The translations under genes and the position numbers were made by a program. DNA of 37,665 bases from Prevotellaceae bacterium (lineage in GTDB: Bacteria; Bacteroidota; Bacteroidia; Bacteroidales; UBA932): the NCBI GenBank assembly GCA_031265155.1, contig JAISDB010000148.1, positions 1 through 37,665 on the forward strand. Direction: 5' to 3'. Under the pieces are notes generated by a model. It saw only the letters and a program-made list of their open reading frames with translations, ran no database searches and was not told the DNA's origin. Within the stretch, counting starts at the first letter, position 1. Each line of letters starts with the position of its first letter. Below are positions 1-10,611 of the stretch, in pieces.

Positions 1-67
1 CCACTTTGTTACACACTTCCCAACTTACCTCAAAAATGTATCCGAGTTTTTTTGCTTTATCAGTCAT
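1..67 (-). CDS. Glycogen synthase (GYS/GT3-type), N-terminal fragment running off the window start
   Basis: Minus-strand translation from ATG at 67: MTDKAKKLGYIFEVSWEVCNKV, matching the N-terminal FEVSWEVCNKVGGIYTV motif of eukaryote-type glycogen synthases common in Bacteroidetes. Minus-strand TACCTTTG promoter-like box just upstream (~90-100). Confidence 0.7.
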   Translation of the reverse strand, partial: MTDKAKKLGYIFEVSWEVCNKV

Positions 68-304
68 TTCGTTTCGTATTTAAAGATTGCAAAGGTAGCA
101 TAAAAAACAATCACTTGTTCCGTGAAGCGCGATTTTTGAGAGGAGGAGAGACTATTTGCTCTGCTTGCGCAAAAGTGGGAATTGGATGCTTGCTGTGTTT
201 TTTTTATTAAAATTAATTGTGATAATCCTGTCAAAATCATGATTTAGACAAGATAAAACACGAACATGGTTTAAAGCCTGTTCGCGTTGATAATTCTAAA
301 ATTT

Positions 305-688
305 TTATTCGATTTCCGCAGTGATATTTAACTTATGCCAATCAGGAATTGTGTTTGTTATAATGCGAATATCGCTTTCAAATTTGCCTAAATCTTTTCC
401 ATAGGTATCTAAAAGAAATTTCAAAGTGTCGGTTTTCCCTGCGGGAATTTCAGCGTTTTTATTTGTTAGCGAAGTGCAATCACAATTAGGAATTATTTGA
501 TTGAAAACAAGCATGCTATCACCTGTATTTCTTACCACAAAATAACATCCGACGATTTCGCCCTGTTTAATTTTTCCAACATTAAATTCAGTATTCTCAA
601 ACTCTATTTTTGCGCCTTGCGGTTGTGTTTTCCGCCCACAAGAAGCTGCTAAAATAATGACTATAAACAAAATATGTACTTTTTTCAT
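305..688 (-). CDS. DUF1573 domain lipoprotein
   Basis: Signal peptide with lipobox (LAASCG); F..TEFNVGKIKQGEIVGCYFVVRNTGDSMLVFNQIIPNCDCTS is typical of DUF1573. Confidence 0.8.
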   Translation of the reverse strand: MKKVHILFIVIILAASCGRKTQPQGAKIEFENTEFNVGKIKQGEIVGCYFVVRNTGDSMLVFNQIIPNCDCTSLTNKNAEIPAGKTDTLKFLLDTYGKDLGKFESDIRIITNTIPDWHKLNITAEIE

Positions 689-855
689 TGCTTTTTTTTT
701 ATAAAATTATCAATCTCATGTAACAATTCAGTTACAGATTTTTTGCCTGCTATTTATCAAACGACTTTTTTTATCGGGCGAAATAATAAAAATTGACAGG
801 TAAATTTTACAAAGAGGGGCTGTAATACTTTTGCCCCTCCCCCTCATATTATATC

Positions 856-1446
856 TTAATTTTGACCATAAAATTTATAAACAGAGACTGCATAATGTAT
901 TGCGTTTGTTAATGCTATAGAAGCAACATTACTTGTTGTCCGTGTACAGTCTCCTCCATTTTTACATGGCGTACAACCCCCCCCCATTTTTGGAACACAT
1001 CCATCTGATTCGCTTGCACAGTCTTTTGTAGTACAACTAGTAGTCCAACCACTGCCACTGCCACCGCCACTTGGTAGATAATAATAAATGTTATTTTGCA
1101 AAATTAATGTTAAGGTTAAGGATGTTTCTGTAACATTCCTCTTCCCATAATAAATCCGGTATAATAATCCTGCTTCATTACCTTTTTTTTCATTGTTTAT
1201 TACTTCAACAAAAACTAACTTTGCATCAGGGTTTTCTTTGGAAAAAAACTCTTGTACATCTTTTTGCAAAAACAAATGTTTAATTTCATTTTTATCTGTT
1301 AATTTTGCAATAGGAATCATTTCATCTTGCATTGCTATTTTTTGAGTTGGCTGAATATCGTTCACTATTGTGTCCTTTTTTTTACATCCATTAATGACTA
1401 TCCCTACTACAGCAAAAATTGCTACTAACATTAGCGCTTTTTTCAT
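856..1446 (-). CDS. Cys-rich putative lipoprotein (start reassigned to internal Met)
   Basis: MKKALMLVAIFAVVGIVINGCKKK lipoprotein signal starting at 1446; the 57 aa upstream in the ORF track look non-coding. C-terminal Cys-rich segment SCTTKDCASESDGCVPKMGGGCTPCKNGGDCTR. Confidence 0.65.
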   Translation of the reverse strand: MKKALMLVAIFAVVGIVINGCKKKDTIVNDIQPTQKIAMQDEMIPIAKLTDKNEIKHLFLQKDVQEFFSKENPDAKLVFVEVINNEKKGNEAGLLYRIYYGKRNVTETSLTLTLILQNNIYYYLPSGGGSGSGWTTSCTTKDCASESDGCVPKMGGGCTPCKNGGDCTRTTSNVASIALTNAIHYAVSVYKFYGQN

Positions 1447-2123
1447 ATTACAAAATATTAATTGGTTTCCCTTACTCTTTTGGATTTTCAGACTCTCCCG
1501 TGTTTTTGAGATGGTTTTTGTTCCTATCGCTCTGCTTCCATTTACAACGACGCCGTCGTTTATACTTAATGATTTACAAAACATAATAGTAAAAAAAAAA
1601 ATCAACTTTGCCTCCACTTACTTACGGTTTTCGGCTACTCCGCAGAGTTTTGGAACACTTTTAGTCCTTTTGTCAAGGGATTCGTAACTGTTTTTTATTT
1701 GTTCTGTTCTTTCAGAACAGTTGCTCGCATTGGCTTTCAGTAATTTCCGTTGCATTCGCACTTCATTTGTACCTAACTCCTAAACGTGTACAAAAATACA
1801 ACTTTATTTTTAATCTACATAGATTCTATGTTAGAATTTTCTGCTCTAAAATTTTCCATGAAGGGGAAAGAAGAAAGCAACAAAAAGACAAACTCTATCT
1901 ATTCCTTGTTTTGGATTGTCGATAATTTTTAAACTTTCGCAGATAATGAGTAATATTTCTTTCCAGCGAAAGCGCTCAAATACGAATACGGAATACGAAT
2001 TCGGAATTCGGTTAATTCTTTTTTTGAGGTGCTATAATTTTTTATAGTACCTTCGCAGTTCAAAAAAACGGCATTGCTAATTAAAAATATAATTGTATCT
2101 TTGCAAAAATAAAAAACGATAAT

Positions 2124-2514
2124 ATGAATTGTCCAAAATGTTCAAGTGAAAAGAAAGTAAAGTCAGGCTTTACCAAAGGAAGACAGCGATATAAATGCAA
2201 AGAGTGCGGTTGTAATTATTCTGTAGAACTAAAGTCAACGGTAAAGCCGGAGTCCATGAAAAAGCAGGCATTACATCTGTATCTTGAAGGCTTGGGATTC
2301 CGTTCCACAGGTAGATTTTTAGGAGTAAGCAATGTATCTGTTTTAAATTGGGTTCGCAGTTTTGGTAAAGAGGTAGAGGAATTTAATTCTCAGAATCAGG
2401 GAATAGAAATGGTTGAAGTTGATGAAATGCATTCGTATACCGGATCAAAAAAGCCGGTGTTGGATATGGATTGCTGTTGACAGATACGGGAAAAGATTCA
2501 TCCTAAAATTTTGA
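2124..2514 (+). pseudogene. IS1-family transposase remnant (frameshifted and truncated)
   Basis: InsA-like zinc-binding N-terminus MNCPKCSSEKKVKSGFTKGRQRYKCKECG; frame then changes after GSKK, with CWIWIAVDRYGKRFILKF* (InsB-like) in another frame ending at 2514. Confidence 0.8.
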
Positions 2515-2767
2515 TAAAAATCTCCATATCTTGGCGCTGTTTTAAAGTATGTCTGTGTAGCTGCTGCTTTTTAGACGGTATTTAAGTAAAGGTAAATCAA
2601 AGCAATAGTAAATTTTTGCCGATTTTTCCTAACACAAAATTAAACCTGTTTAAACTTTTGTAAAATACTAACAACAACATTATTATATGTGCAAAACATG
2701 GTTTTATTATGTTGCAAGAAACTTTAACAGTGCTGTTAATTTCCGAATTTTACATTAATTTTGCAGT

Positions 2768-3691
2768 ATGATAACATTAAATTATCCTGAAATACCTGCC
2801 GAAAAAAAACTTGTTGCGGCAACAGGTTTCTTTGATGGCGTTCATATGGGACACCAGGTTATTTTGCACAATATAGCCGGTGAGGCAAAACGGCAAAATA
2901 CAAAATCGTGTGTCATTACTTTCTGGCCTCATCCTCGCGTGGTTTTAGACAAAGATGCCGAAACACTGAGACTGCTTACAACCATCGACGAAAAGGCGGA
3001 AATAATATCAAAGATCGGAATAGATTATTTTTATCTTATTCCCTTCACGCAAAAATTTTCACAGTTGTCTCCCATGCAGTTTTTTGAAAATATTTTAGTA
3101 GGTAAGGCTGGTATATCGCAACTTCACATGGGATATAATCATCATTTCGGACATAATGCCCGTGCAGGTTTTGACGAAATAAGCAAGATAGGGAAAAAAT
3201 TTAATGTTGATGTTTTTAAGACGGATGCAATAAGTTATGAAAATCAAAAAATAAGTTCGACAAACATTCGCAGGCTGCTTGAAACAGGCGATATTGAAAA
3301 GGCAAACGCAATGCTCGGGTACGATTACTGCATACAGGGAATTGTTGTGCACGGCAATCGGATAGGACGAAAATTAGGCTTTCCTACGGCAAACATCCAG
3401 CCGAATGCATATAAAATGATTCCTGAAAACGGAGTTTATGCCGTAACAGTGAAAATAAAAAATATTGAATACAGAGGAATGTTAAACATAGGTTTGCGAC
3501 CTACATTGAATAATACCGAAAAGTCTGTTATTGAAGTCAATATTTTCGATTTCGACGAAGATATTTACGACATTACAATAAGTGTGAGAATACTGAAAAG
3601 AATAAGAAACGAACGTTTTTTCGCCTCGCTTGACCTGTTGAAAAATCAATTAAAACAGGATGAATCGACTATTCGCAAAATATTTGAATAA
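2768..3691 (+). CDS. ribF: Bifunctional riboflavin kinase / FAD synthetase
   Basis: GFFDGVHMGHQ...HFGHNARAG...SSTNIRRLL...VVHGNRIGRKLGFPTANI motifs; TAATTTTG promoter-like box just upstream. Confidence 0.95.
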   Translation: MITLNYPEIPAEKKLVAATGFFDGVHMGHQVILHNIAGEAKRQNTKSCVITFWPHPRVVLDKDAETLRLLTTIDEKAEIISKIGIDYFYLIPFTQKFSQLSPMQFFENILVGKAGISQLHMGYNHHFGHNARAGFDEISKIGKKFNVDVFKTDAISYENQKISSTNIRRLLETGDIEKANAMLGYDYCIQGIVVHGNRIGRKLGFPTANIQPNAYKMIPENGVYAVTVKIKNIEYRGMLNIGLRPTLNNTEKSVIEVNIFDFDEDIYDITISVRILKRIRNERFFASLDLLKNQLKQDESTIRKIFE

Positions 3692-3747
3692 GAAAATGGT
3701 AGTATTTAAATAAATCACTATATTTGCTGAAATAAAACGGAAAGAAA

Positions 3748-3948
3748 ATGAAAACATTTTACAAATTGGTAAAAATATTGCTGGCAGCGCTGTTTATCTG
3801 TCTTATTTTAGATGCATGTGCAAGCCGTTACAGCGGCGGTCGTTATCGTCCGCGAAAAAGCAAAAACTGCGACTGTCCTGCATACAGCTACAATATCATG
3901 CAAAATAAGATAATTTTTTTTGCACCGGAAGACCCCCAAAAATTATAA
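3748..3948 (+). CDS. Small putative lipoprotein
   Basis: 66 aa with N-terminal hydrophobic signal and LDAC lipobox; ends 1 nt before the next gene. Confidence 0.5.
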   Translation: MKTFYKLVKILLAALFICLILDACASRYSGGRYRPRKSKNCDCPAYSYNIMQNKIIFFAPEDPQKL

Positions 3949-3949
3949 C

Positions 3950-4960
3950 ATGACGGCGTCATCAAAAACACGCATGCCAAAAGTTGTTGTTATAGGTAAC
4001 GGAAGTTGGGCGACGGCTCAAATACTTTTGCTTACTCAAAACCTTGAGTCGATAGGCTGGTTTATAAGAGATGAAAAAATGATAAGCCACATCAAGCGGT
4101 ACAGGCGAAATCCGCGATATTTGCAAAAATCAGTAATAGATATTTCAAAACTGCAAATGTCGTGCGATATAAATCTGCTTGTGCGCGATGCGGATATCAT
4201 AATTATAGCGGTGCCGTCGGCATTTTGCAAGGCTGTTCTCAGCGGAATAACATGTAATATAAGTAAAAAATTCATTGTCTCAACAACCAAGGGAATTATT
4301 CCAGATGAACATGTTACGCTGTCCGAATATATGAACGAACAGTTTGGGGTTCCATTTGCAAATATATGCATCATTTCGGGTCCGTGCCATGCGGAAGAGA
4401 TTGCTTTGCAGCGATTGTCATATCTCACGTTTGCAAGTAAAAAAACAGAAGCGGCGGAAGCAATGGCAAAACTTTACGCAACATCGTATGTTCGCGCTAT
4501 AATAAGTACCGACGTTTACGGCACGGAATACGGAGCAATACTTAAAAATATTTATGCCGCAGGCGTTGGCATCTGTCTGGGACTGGGATACGGCGACAAT
4601 TTTATTTCGGTTTTCACGGCAAATGCTCATCGCGAAATGAAACGTTTTCTCAACGAATCGTATCCATCAAAACGAAATACAAGCCTTTCGTCGTATCTGG
4701 GCGATTTGCTGGTAACGTGCTATTCGAAATACAGTCGCAACCGTACATTCGGAATACTTATAGGCAAAGGATATTCACCCGAAGAAGCAATTTCGGAAAT
4801 GAAAATGATTGCCGAAGGTTATTATGCCGCACGTGGAATTTACGAAGTAAACAGGCGATTGAATATCAGCATGCCTATTGCAAAGGCTGTTTATAAGATT
4901 CTATATACGCGCGCGTCCGCAGCTAAGCAAATGGAACTTGTAACCGAAGAATTAAGATAA
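3950..4960 (+). CDS. gpsA: Glycerol-3-phosphate dehydrogenase [NAD(P)+]
   Basis: VVIGNGSWATAQ nucleotide-binding motif, STTKGI, SGPCHAEE, KNIYAAGVG; ATG at 3950 preferred over the upstream TTG. Confidence 0.93.
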   Translation: MTASSKTRMPKVVVIGNGSWATAQILLLTQNLESIGWFIRDEKMISHIKRYRRNPRYLQKSVIDISKLQMSCDINLLVRDADIIIIAVPSAFCKAVLSGITCNISKKFIVSTTKGIIPDEHVTLSEYMNEQFGVPFANICIISGPCHAEEIALQRLSYLTFASKKTEAAEAMAKLYATSYVRAIISTDVYGTEYGAILKNIYAAGVGICLGLGYGDNFISVFTANAHREMKRFLNESYPSKRNTSLSSYLGDLLVTCYSKYSRNRTFGILIGKGYSPEEAISEMKMIAEGYYAARGIYEVNRRLNISMPIAKAVYKILYTRASAAKQMELVTEELR

Positions 4961-5010
4961 AATCAAAATCTGATTTAACAAGCAAAAATATAACAATAAA
5001 ATAACATGTT

Positions 5011-6303
5011 ATGAAACTGTCGATAGAAAATATTCGCAAATTTGTAAGCGATGATGAAATTGCAGCATTGAAAGCAAACGCAGAACAAAGTCTTAAAATG
5101 TTGCACGATAAAACAGGAGAAGGCAACGATTTTCTCGGCTGGGTAAATCTTCCATCTCAAATCACCGAAAGCGAGATTGATGATATTCAGGCTACAGCCG
5201 ATAAAGTTGCAAAGTTAGCCGATTTTGCAGTTGTCATAGGAATAGGCGGCTCGTATCTCGGAGCAAAGGCTGTTATTGAGGCTTTATCGCACAGTTTTGT
5301 TAATTTTAAAACAGAAAAAAAACATCCTCATGTAATTTTTGCAGGACAGAACATCAGCGAAGATTATGCTTTTGAACTGTTTGAAACACTTAAAGGACAC
5401 AGCGTTGCCGCCATTGTAATTTCAAAATCGGGAACAACTGTCGAACCGGCAATTACTTTTCGTTTGATTAAAAAGTATATTGAAGATGCCTGCGGCATTG
5501 AGGAGGCGCGTGAACGTATTGTAGCTGTTACCGATAAGGCTCGCGGAGCGATGAATACAATAGCGAGAAAAAACGGTTATAAAATGTTTGTAATTCCCGA
5601 CGATGTTGGCGGGCGCTTTTCCGTGCTTACGCCCGTAGGGCTTCTGCCTGTTGCCATCGCAGGCTTTGATATAAAAAAACTTGTAAAAGGCGCTGCCGAT
5701 ATGGAAAAGGCGACGGATGTAAATATTGCTTTCGAGCAAAATCAGGCATGTATTTACGCTGCAGCGCGAAATGCCCTGTACGGAAAAGGAAAAAATGTGG
5801 AAATTTTAGCCAATTTCAATCCGAAGCTTCATTCGCTCGCCGAATGGTGGAAACAGCTTTACGGCGAAAGCGAAGGTAAAAACGGAAAAGGCATATTTCC
5901 CGCAAGCGTTGATTTTACTACTGATTTACACTCGCTTGGACAGTATATTCAGGATGGGAAGCGCATGCTGTTTGAAACTGTTTTGAGCGTAGAAAATCCC
6001 AAACACGAATTTGCCGTACCTGCCGACGAAGAAAACATTGATGGCTTGAATTTTGTTGCAAATAAACGTATTGATGAAATAAACAAATGTGCGGAAGCAG
6101 GCACAGTACTCGCTCACGTTGATGGCGGCGTGCCTAATATTCACATATCTGTTCCCGAAATCAGCGAATACAGTATCGGACAATTGATTTATTTTTTTGA
6201 AAAAGCATGCGGCATCAGCGGCTATATGCTTGGAGTAAATCCTTTCGACCAGCCCGGAGTTGAAGCATACAAAAAAAATATGTTTCGACTGCTTGGAAAA
6301 TGA
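5011..6303 (+). CDS. pgi: Glucose-6-phosphate isomerase
   Basis: [55 protein letters not shown]-type motifs, 430 aa. Confidence 0.95.
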   Translation: MKLSIENIRKFVSDDEIAALKANAEQSLKMLHDKTGEGNDFLGWVNLPSQITESEIDDIQATADKVAKLADFAVVIGIGGSYLGAKAVIEALSHSFVNFKTEKKHPHVIFAGQNISEDYAFELFETLKGHSVAAIVISKSGTTVEPAITFRLIKKYIEDACGIEEARERIVAVTDKARGAMNTIARKNGYKMFVIPDDVGGRFSVLTPVGLLPVAIAGFDIKKLVKGAADMEKATDVNIAFEQNQACIYAAARNALYGKGKNVEILANFNPKLHSLAEWWKQLYGESEGKNGKGIFPASVDFTTDLHSLGQYIQDGKRMLFETVLSVENPKHEFAVPADEENIDGLNFVANKRIDEINKCAEAGTVLAHVDGGVPNIHISVPEISEYSIGQLIYFFEKACGISGYMLGVNPFDQPGVEAYKKNMFRLLGK

Positions 6304-6336
6304 CATGTCACAGGCAAGCCTGTTTGCAGATGCCGT

Positions 6337-7248
6337 TTATTTTGAATTTATCATATCCAGGCATTTCCACAGGCTGCGCATTGACTTTAACGATACGAAA
6401 GGTTCTGTTTTTGCTGTAATTGACTGCACAAGATTTTTCAGTTCGTTTCGTTCGATAAAAGGAATTTCGTCAAGTGTGAAAAGTTCCTTTACCGGCTCTG
6501 ATATTGATGTTTTGTAAATAAGATTATGCCATTCGCGTTTGCGCAAATCAATAAGCGCCATGTTTTTTTCGGCGACAATTGTGAGTTCGTGGTTGTCGTA
6601 AAATGCGCATGGATTGGCTTTTATGCTTGCGCTTATTCCGTTCAAAAATTCAAAGTTCATTTGCTGCAATTCGGATTTCCGAACAAAAAGCGGTAATTTT
6701 CTATTGTGCATTGACACAACTTCGCTGTCGGCAATCTTAATTATGGCGAATATTTCAGAAATTATGTCAATAACCGTACGCTGATGGCTGTAATCTACGC
6801 TTTTATCGAAATTTATATAACGGATGTTATTATACGTTTCGATTATTTCGCAAATTCCCCAATAATACATTTTAGACATTGATACTTGAACAGTAACTTC
6901 GGCTTCGTCGGCGAAATTGCATAACGAACCTGTGAAATCATTCAAAACGCAATTATAGTCATCAATTAAAACATGTTTCAAATTACGGATTGCATCTATT
7001 ATAAGCCGGCGCTGTATTCTGTTGCCGCAAAAAACAATTATATCCGACGCATCGAGCAAATCCTGATAATTGTCAAAACGATGTTCATCGCAATTGACAA
7101 ACGAAACATCGTCTTTTGGAAAATATGTACCGCTAAACGACAAAGTATCAAGTTTGTCGATAGCGTTGCGATATTCTTTTGCCTTGCCCGAAAAACTTAC
7201 AAATCCTATATTTAATTTCTTTTCCACAATAAAGTTACGAATATGCAA
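6337..7248 (-). CDS. Hypothetical protein, possibly Rossmann-fold (Gfo/Idh/MocA-like)
   Basis: 303 aa complete ORF; N-terminal NIGFVSFSGKAKEYRNAI...DLLDASDIIVFCGN..RRLIIDAIRNLKHVLID resembles a dinucleotide-binding fold. Family not certain. Confidence 0.6.
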   Translation of the reverse strand: MHIRNFIVEKKLNIGFVSFSGKAKEYRNAIDKLDTLSFSGTYFPKDDVSFVNCDEHRFDNYQDLLDASDIIVFCGNRIQRRLIIDAIRNLKHVLIDDYNCVLNDFTGSLCNFADEAEVTVQVSMSKMYYWGICEIIETYNNIRYINFDKSVDYSHQRTVIDIISEIFAIIKIADSEVVSMHNRKLPLFVRKSELQQMNFEFLNGISASIKANPCAFYDNHELTIVAEKNMALIDLRKREWHNLIYKTSISEPVKELFTLDEIPFIERNELKNLVQSITAKTEPFVSLKSMRSLWKCLDMINSK

Positions 7249-7263
7249 AGGTGGTTATTTTTT

Positions 7264-10074
7264 TTATCTTTTACAAATTTGTTTATAATCGCAATATGTG
7301 CAGGCATCTTTGTTTTCGGTTTGTGCAAAAGGTATTGCCGCATCAAAAATATTTGAAATTATGTTACTTAACTGACTTAAAAAGTCATTTTCTATTTGCC
7401 GTATGTCCGTTAATTTTTCCTTTTCAAATTTTATCTGAATATCTTCCTGCCCGGTTAATTTTCTGTTTATGTACAAAATTGATGGCATAACTTTAAATTC
7501 GGGTTTTTGCTTTGATAATATTACAGAATACAGAAACGCCTGAAAAGCATATCCATTGCGATTTTTAGACGATATAAACAAATCTTCGACCGATTTTATT
7601 GCCTTGCCTGTTCCTCCTGTTTTGTAATCCATAACGCGCAGACTGTTTTCTTTCATGTCAATTCTGTCAACGCGTCCGCCCAAATAAATATCAATATTTC
7701 CCGGTGGCGTTTCAAAATTGAACTTATCGACAAGTTCGGTTTCCGTTTTATACAAAATAAACGGAACGCCGGTTTTATCAAATTCCAGCAATTTTTTTAT
7801 GTAATCGACAATCACATCCCGCATAATTAATTGCTCAATACTGTAATTTTGCGAATGGCTGATATTTGCTTCTGCTTTCATTGCTTCGTCAACAGTATTT
7901 TTCAAAAATTCGTTATTGCCGATAAATGCGTCCAGGTCGCTTTCGGTAAGGTATGAATTTTCAAATTTGCCTGCTTTTTTATAAATAAGTTCAGCCGCTT
8001 TATGAAAAATATTACCAAAAGCTGCTGAATCGGAATCCGTTTTATTGTCCGTCAGGTGCAAACTGGCAATATACTTAAAGTAAAATTTCAACGAACAGTC
8101 AATAAACGTATTCAGAGCTAAAGGCGAAAGATATGAATTGCCGCTGCTGTATTTATTCCGCAAAAGCGTGATTATTTCCTGCGTTTTATCAATTTTTATT
8201 TCCGGAATGGCAGGCAATTTTATCGGCGACTGAATATCGAACAGTTCAATATCAAAATCTGATTCTGCTCGTAATTGCAGTATAAACCGGCTTGGTTCAC
8301 CTTTGTTCAATCCGCTGGCAGCCGTACCGTAGCTTACCGTTATATTTTCGGCTCGCTGCAAAAGCCTGTAAAAGTAATATGCGTAAATAGCATCTCGCCT
8401 GTCGGTTGTTGTAAGTCCGAATGCACGACGCAGGCTGTACGGAATAAACGAGGATTCGCTGCCTGATTTCGGCAGCAGATTTTCGTTTGCCGACAGTATC
8501 AAAATGTTTTTGAAGTCAAGATTTTTTGTTTCCAAAATTCCCATTATCTGTAATCCTTTTGCAGGCTCGCCGTCAAAAGGTATGGTTGTTGAAGAAAGTA
8601 ATCGACGCAATAAAATTGAAAAAATTTTTATGTCTATTGCAAATTTTCTGCTGTGAAGCATGTCGCTCAATCTGTTTAGCGATGCATATGCGCGGAAAAT
8701 TGCCTCTTTGTATAATTGATTATTTGCGGCATTTTTTTGTGAAATATTTTTTAATATCTCAACAAGATAGTCAATAAACTTATTGACATCATCAACCGGT
8801 TCGAAGATTGATTTCAGGTTTCTGTCCCTGCTAAAATATTCGTCCGAACACTGACTATCGCCGTTTTTTAATAATTCGGTTTCAATATTTTCAATTTCTG
8901 TCGAAAGCGTTTGTATATACTGATTTTGCAAAACGCTCAAAACATAATCCCTGTTCCACAATTTTCTGTTTTTGTCGAATCCTTTGGTTTGCAAGTCAAT
9001 CAGTACGCTTATTGTGCTGAATATCGGCGTTTGCGACAACGGAAAACCCATTGTTACATTTGCATCCGAAATATTTTCGGGCAGCGAGTACAGTATCGGC
9101 AGCAATAACGATTCGTTACACAAAACAACGGCAGAATCATCAATATCCCGTATCGGTTTTATCCATTCGTGCAAATATCTTGCCTGCGCATTTTCGGTTG
9201 GCGATGATATTATTTTGATTTTTTTCCTGTTTTCCGAAAGCAGATTAAAATGTTCCGCCGGTAATTCCGATGGAAATTCATGCAAATTATTGTGCATGAA
9301 AAATCCTGCTTCGTGATTTTTATTTTTCAGGTAATATTCGTCGTAATCCCAGTAAAATAACGCCTTATCGTGTTTTTTCAGCAAATAAAACAATTCTTTT
9401 TCGCAGGCATTAAGCATATTGAAACCTGCAAATGCATATTTTTGGTATGTAAAAGTTTCTTCGATATTCAGATTTTCATTTTCAATTATCGAACGGTATA
9501 TCATTCCTTCATAAGCTATTTTTTGCGATTGCAGCTTACTGCGAAACTGTATATAAATATTGCCTAAAACATCCCATATTTCCATGAATTTTTTCTTTAT
9601 GTCGCTTTGTTTTTCAATAGAAAAATTTGCAAAAAACTGTTCCAGCGCCTTTTGCTGATTTTCGTCCAGAAATTCAAATGCGTGTTGCATCTTTTTTAGA
9701 TTTTGCAAGTTGCCGAACAGTGATTGTGCATCAGTCAAATTCCTGTCAATATCGTCGAAATCGCGCAAAAGCATTTCTCCCCAGAAATAAAAATCGCTAA
9801 AATTTTCACCGGTTTTAGTATTGTGAACATACACTTCGTACAATTCGCTCACAAGCTGCAGCGTATCGGCAAGATTAAGCTCCGATACGTCTTCTACAAG
9901 ACTGCTGATGGTCAGATAATTCGGCGACCATAAAGTTGTTTCGGCAGCGCTGTATAAATAATTATTGAAAAAAAATTTTGCCCGTTTATTGGGAAATACA
10001 ACGGCAATTTCCGAAAGATTGTTGCCAAACTTGCGGTACAGGTCATTTGCAGTTAATTCCAAAAATTTACTCAT
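7264..10074 (-). CDS. PD-(D/E)XK nuclease family protein, AddB-like
   Basis: 936 aa; C-terminal GGRVDRIDMKENSLRVMDYKTGG...QAFLYSVIL plus FIDCSLKFYFKYIA and CTYCDYKQIC (AddB-type Cys cluster). Confidence 0.85.
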   Translation of the reverse strand: MSKFLELTANDLYRKFGNNLSEIAVVFPNKRAKFFFNNYLYSAAETTLWSPNYLTISSLVEDVSELNLADTLQLVSELYEVYVHNTKTGENFSDFYFWGEMLLRDFDDIDRNLTDAQSLFGNLQNLKKMQHAFEFLDENQQKALEQFFANFSIEKQSDIKKKFMEIWDVLGNIYIQFRSKLQSQKIAYEGMIYRSIIENENLNIEETFTYQKYAFAGFNMLNACEKELFYLLKKHDKALFYWDYDEYYLKNKNHEAGFFMHNNLHEFPSELPAEHFNLLSENRKKIKIISSPTENAQARYLHEWIKPIRDIDDSAVVLCNESLLLPILYSLPENISDANVTMGFPLSQTPIFSTISVLIDLQTKGFDKNRKLWNRDYVLSVLQNQYIQTLSTEIENIETELLKNGDSQCSDEYFSRDRNLKSIFEPVDDVNKFIDYLVEILKNISQKNAANNQLYKEAIFRAYASLNRLSDMLHSRKFAIDIKIFSILLRRLLSSTTIPFDGEPAKGLQIMGILETKNLDFKNILILSANENLLPKSGSESSFIPYSLRRAFGLTTTDRRDAIYAYYFYRLLQRAENITVSYGTAASGLNKGEPSRFILQLRAESDFDIELFDIQSPIKLPAIPEIKIDKTQEIITLLRNKYSSGNSYLSPLALNTFIDCSLKFYFKYIASLHLTDNKTDSDSAAFGNIFHKAAELIYKKAGKFENSYLTESDLDAFIGNNEFLKNTVDEAMKAEANISHSQNYSIEQLIMRDVIVDYIKKLLEFDKTGVPFILYKTETELVDKFNFETPPGNIDIYLGGRVDRIDMKENSLRVMDYKTGGTGKAIKSVEDLFISSKNRNGYAFQAFLYSVILSKQKPEFKVMPSILYINRKLTGQEDIQIKFEKEKLTDIRQIENDFLSQLSNIISNIFDAAIPFAQTENKDACTYCDYKQICKR

Positions 10075-10174
10075 AATTCTGCAATATTAGCAATAATTCA
10101 CGACAATGCAAAATATTGATGCAACTGCTTCAAAACTAAGTAATCATGCGAATCAAATAATTGCATATAATATC

Positions 10175-10393
10175 CTATTCTACATTTACAATATCAATAA
10201 GTTTTACATTAAGAGCCTTACAAACCTTTAACAGCGTGCCGATAGTAAAATTTGTTCTTCCCTTTTCAATTCTGATAAGATTGTTGTATTCAATCTCAAG
10301 TTTGTCGGAAAGTTCCATTATCGACAAATTTTGCCCGTTTCTTAATTCTCTTATTTTCAGTCCTATTTTCATTAAAATTGCTTCTCTGTCCAT
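10175..10393 (-). CDS. XRE-family helix-turn-helix regulator
   Basis: IRELRNGQNLSIMELSDKLEIEYNNLIRIEKGRTNFTIGTLLKVCKALNV is a canonical HTH_3. Confidence 0.9.
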   Translation of the reverse strand: MDREAILMKIGLKIRELRNGQNLSIMELSDKLEIEYNNLIRIEKGRTNFTIGTLLKVCKALNVKLIDIVNVE

Positions 10394-10448
10394 AATTTTC
10401 TATCAAAAATGATTGCAACAAAGAAAAAAGGTTTACATTTGCATATTA

Positions 10449-10464
10449 CAATCATATATGATTG
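10449..10464. promoter_or_regulatory. 16-bp perfect palindrome, candidate XRE operator
   Basis: CAATCATATATGATTG just downstream of a + strand TACATTTG box (10434-10441); the half-site TTGCAATCAT recurs on the minus strand near 10408-10420. Confidence 0.55.
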
Positions 10465-10611
10465 CAAGGTAAAAGTCGGAAATTGTTCAAACATTTTGAA
10501 CAGACTGCTGTTAATCAAGGTAAAGAACGGGATAGTCGAAACGTGCGATATTATTTCAATGGCAAAAATTTTAAATTATAAAAGGTAAAAGTCAATAATT
10601 TTTAAAAGATT

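Noticed and set aside
1370-1687. 105-aa + strand ORF overlapping the lipoprotein 5' region
   Set aside because: Antisense to the lipoprotein start and extending into low-complexity intergenic DNA; no family signature.
1981-2012. AATACGAATACGGAATACGAATTCGGAATTCGG as a significant repeat
   Set aside because: Short simple-sequence/palindromic patch without further copies in the window; too little to support function.
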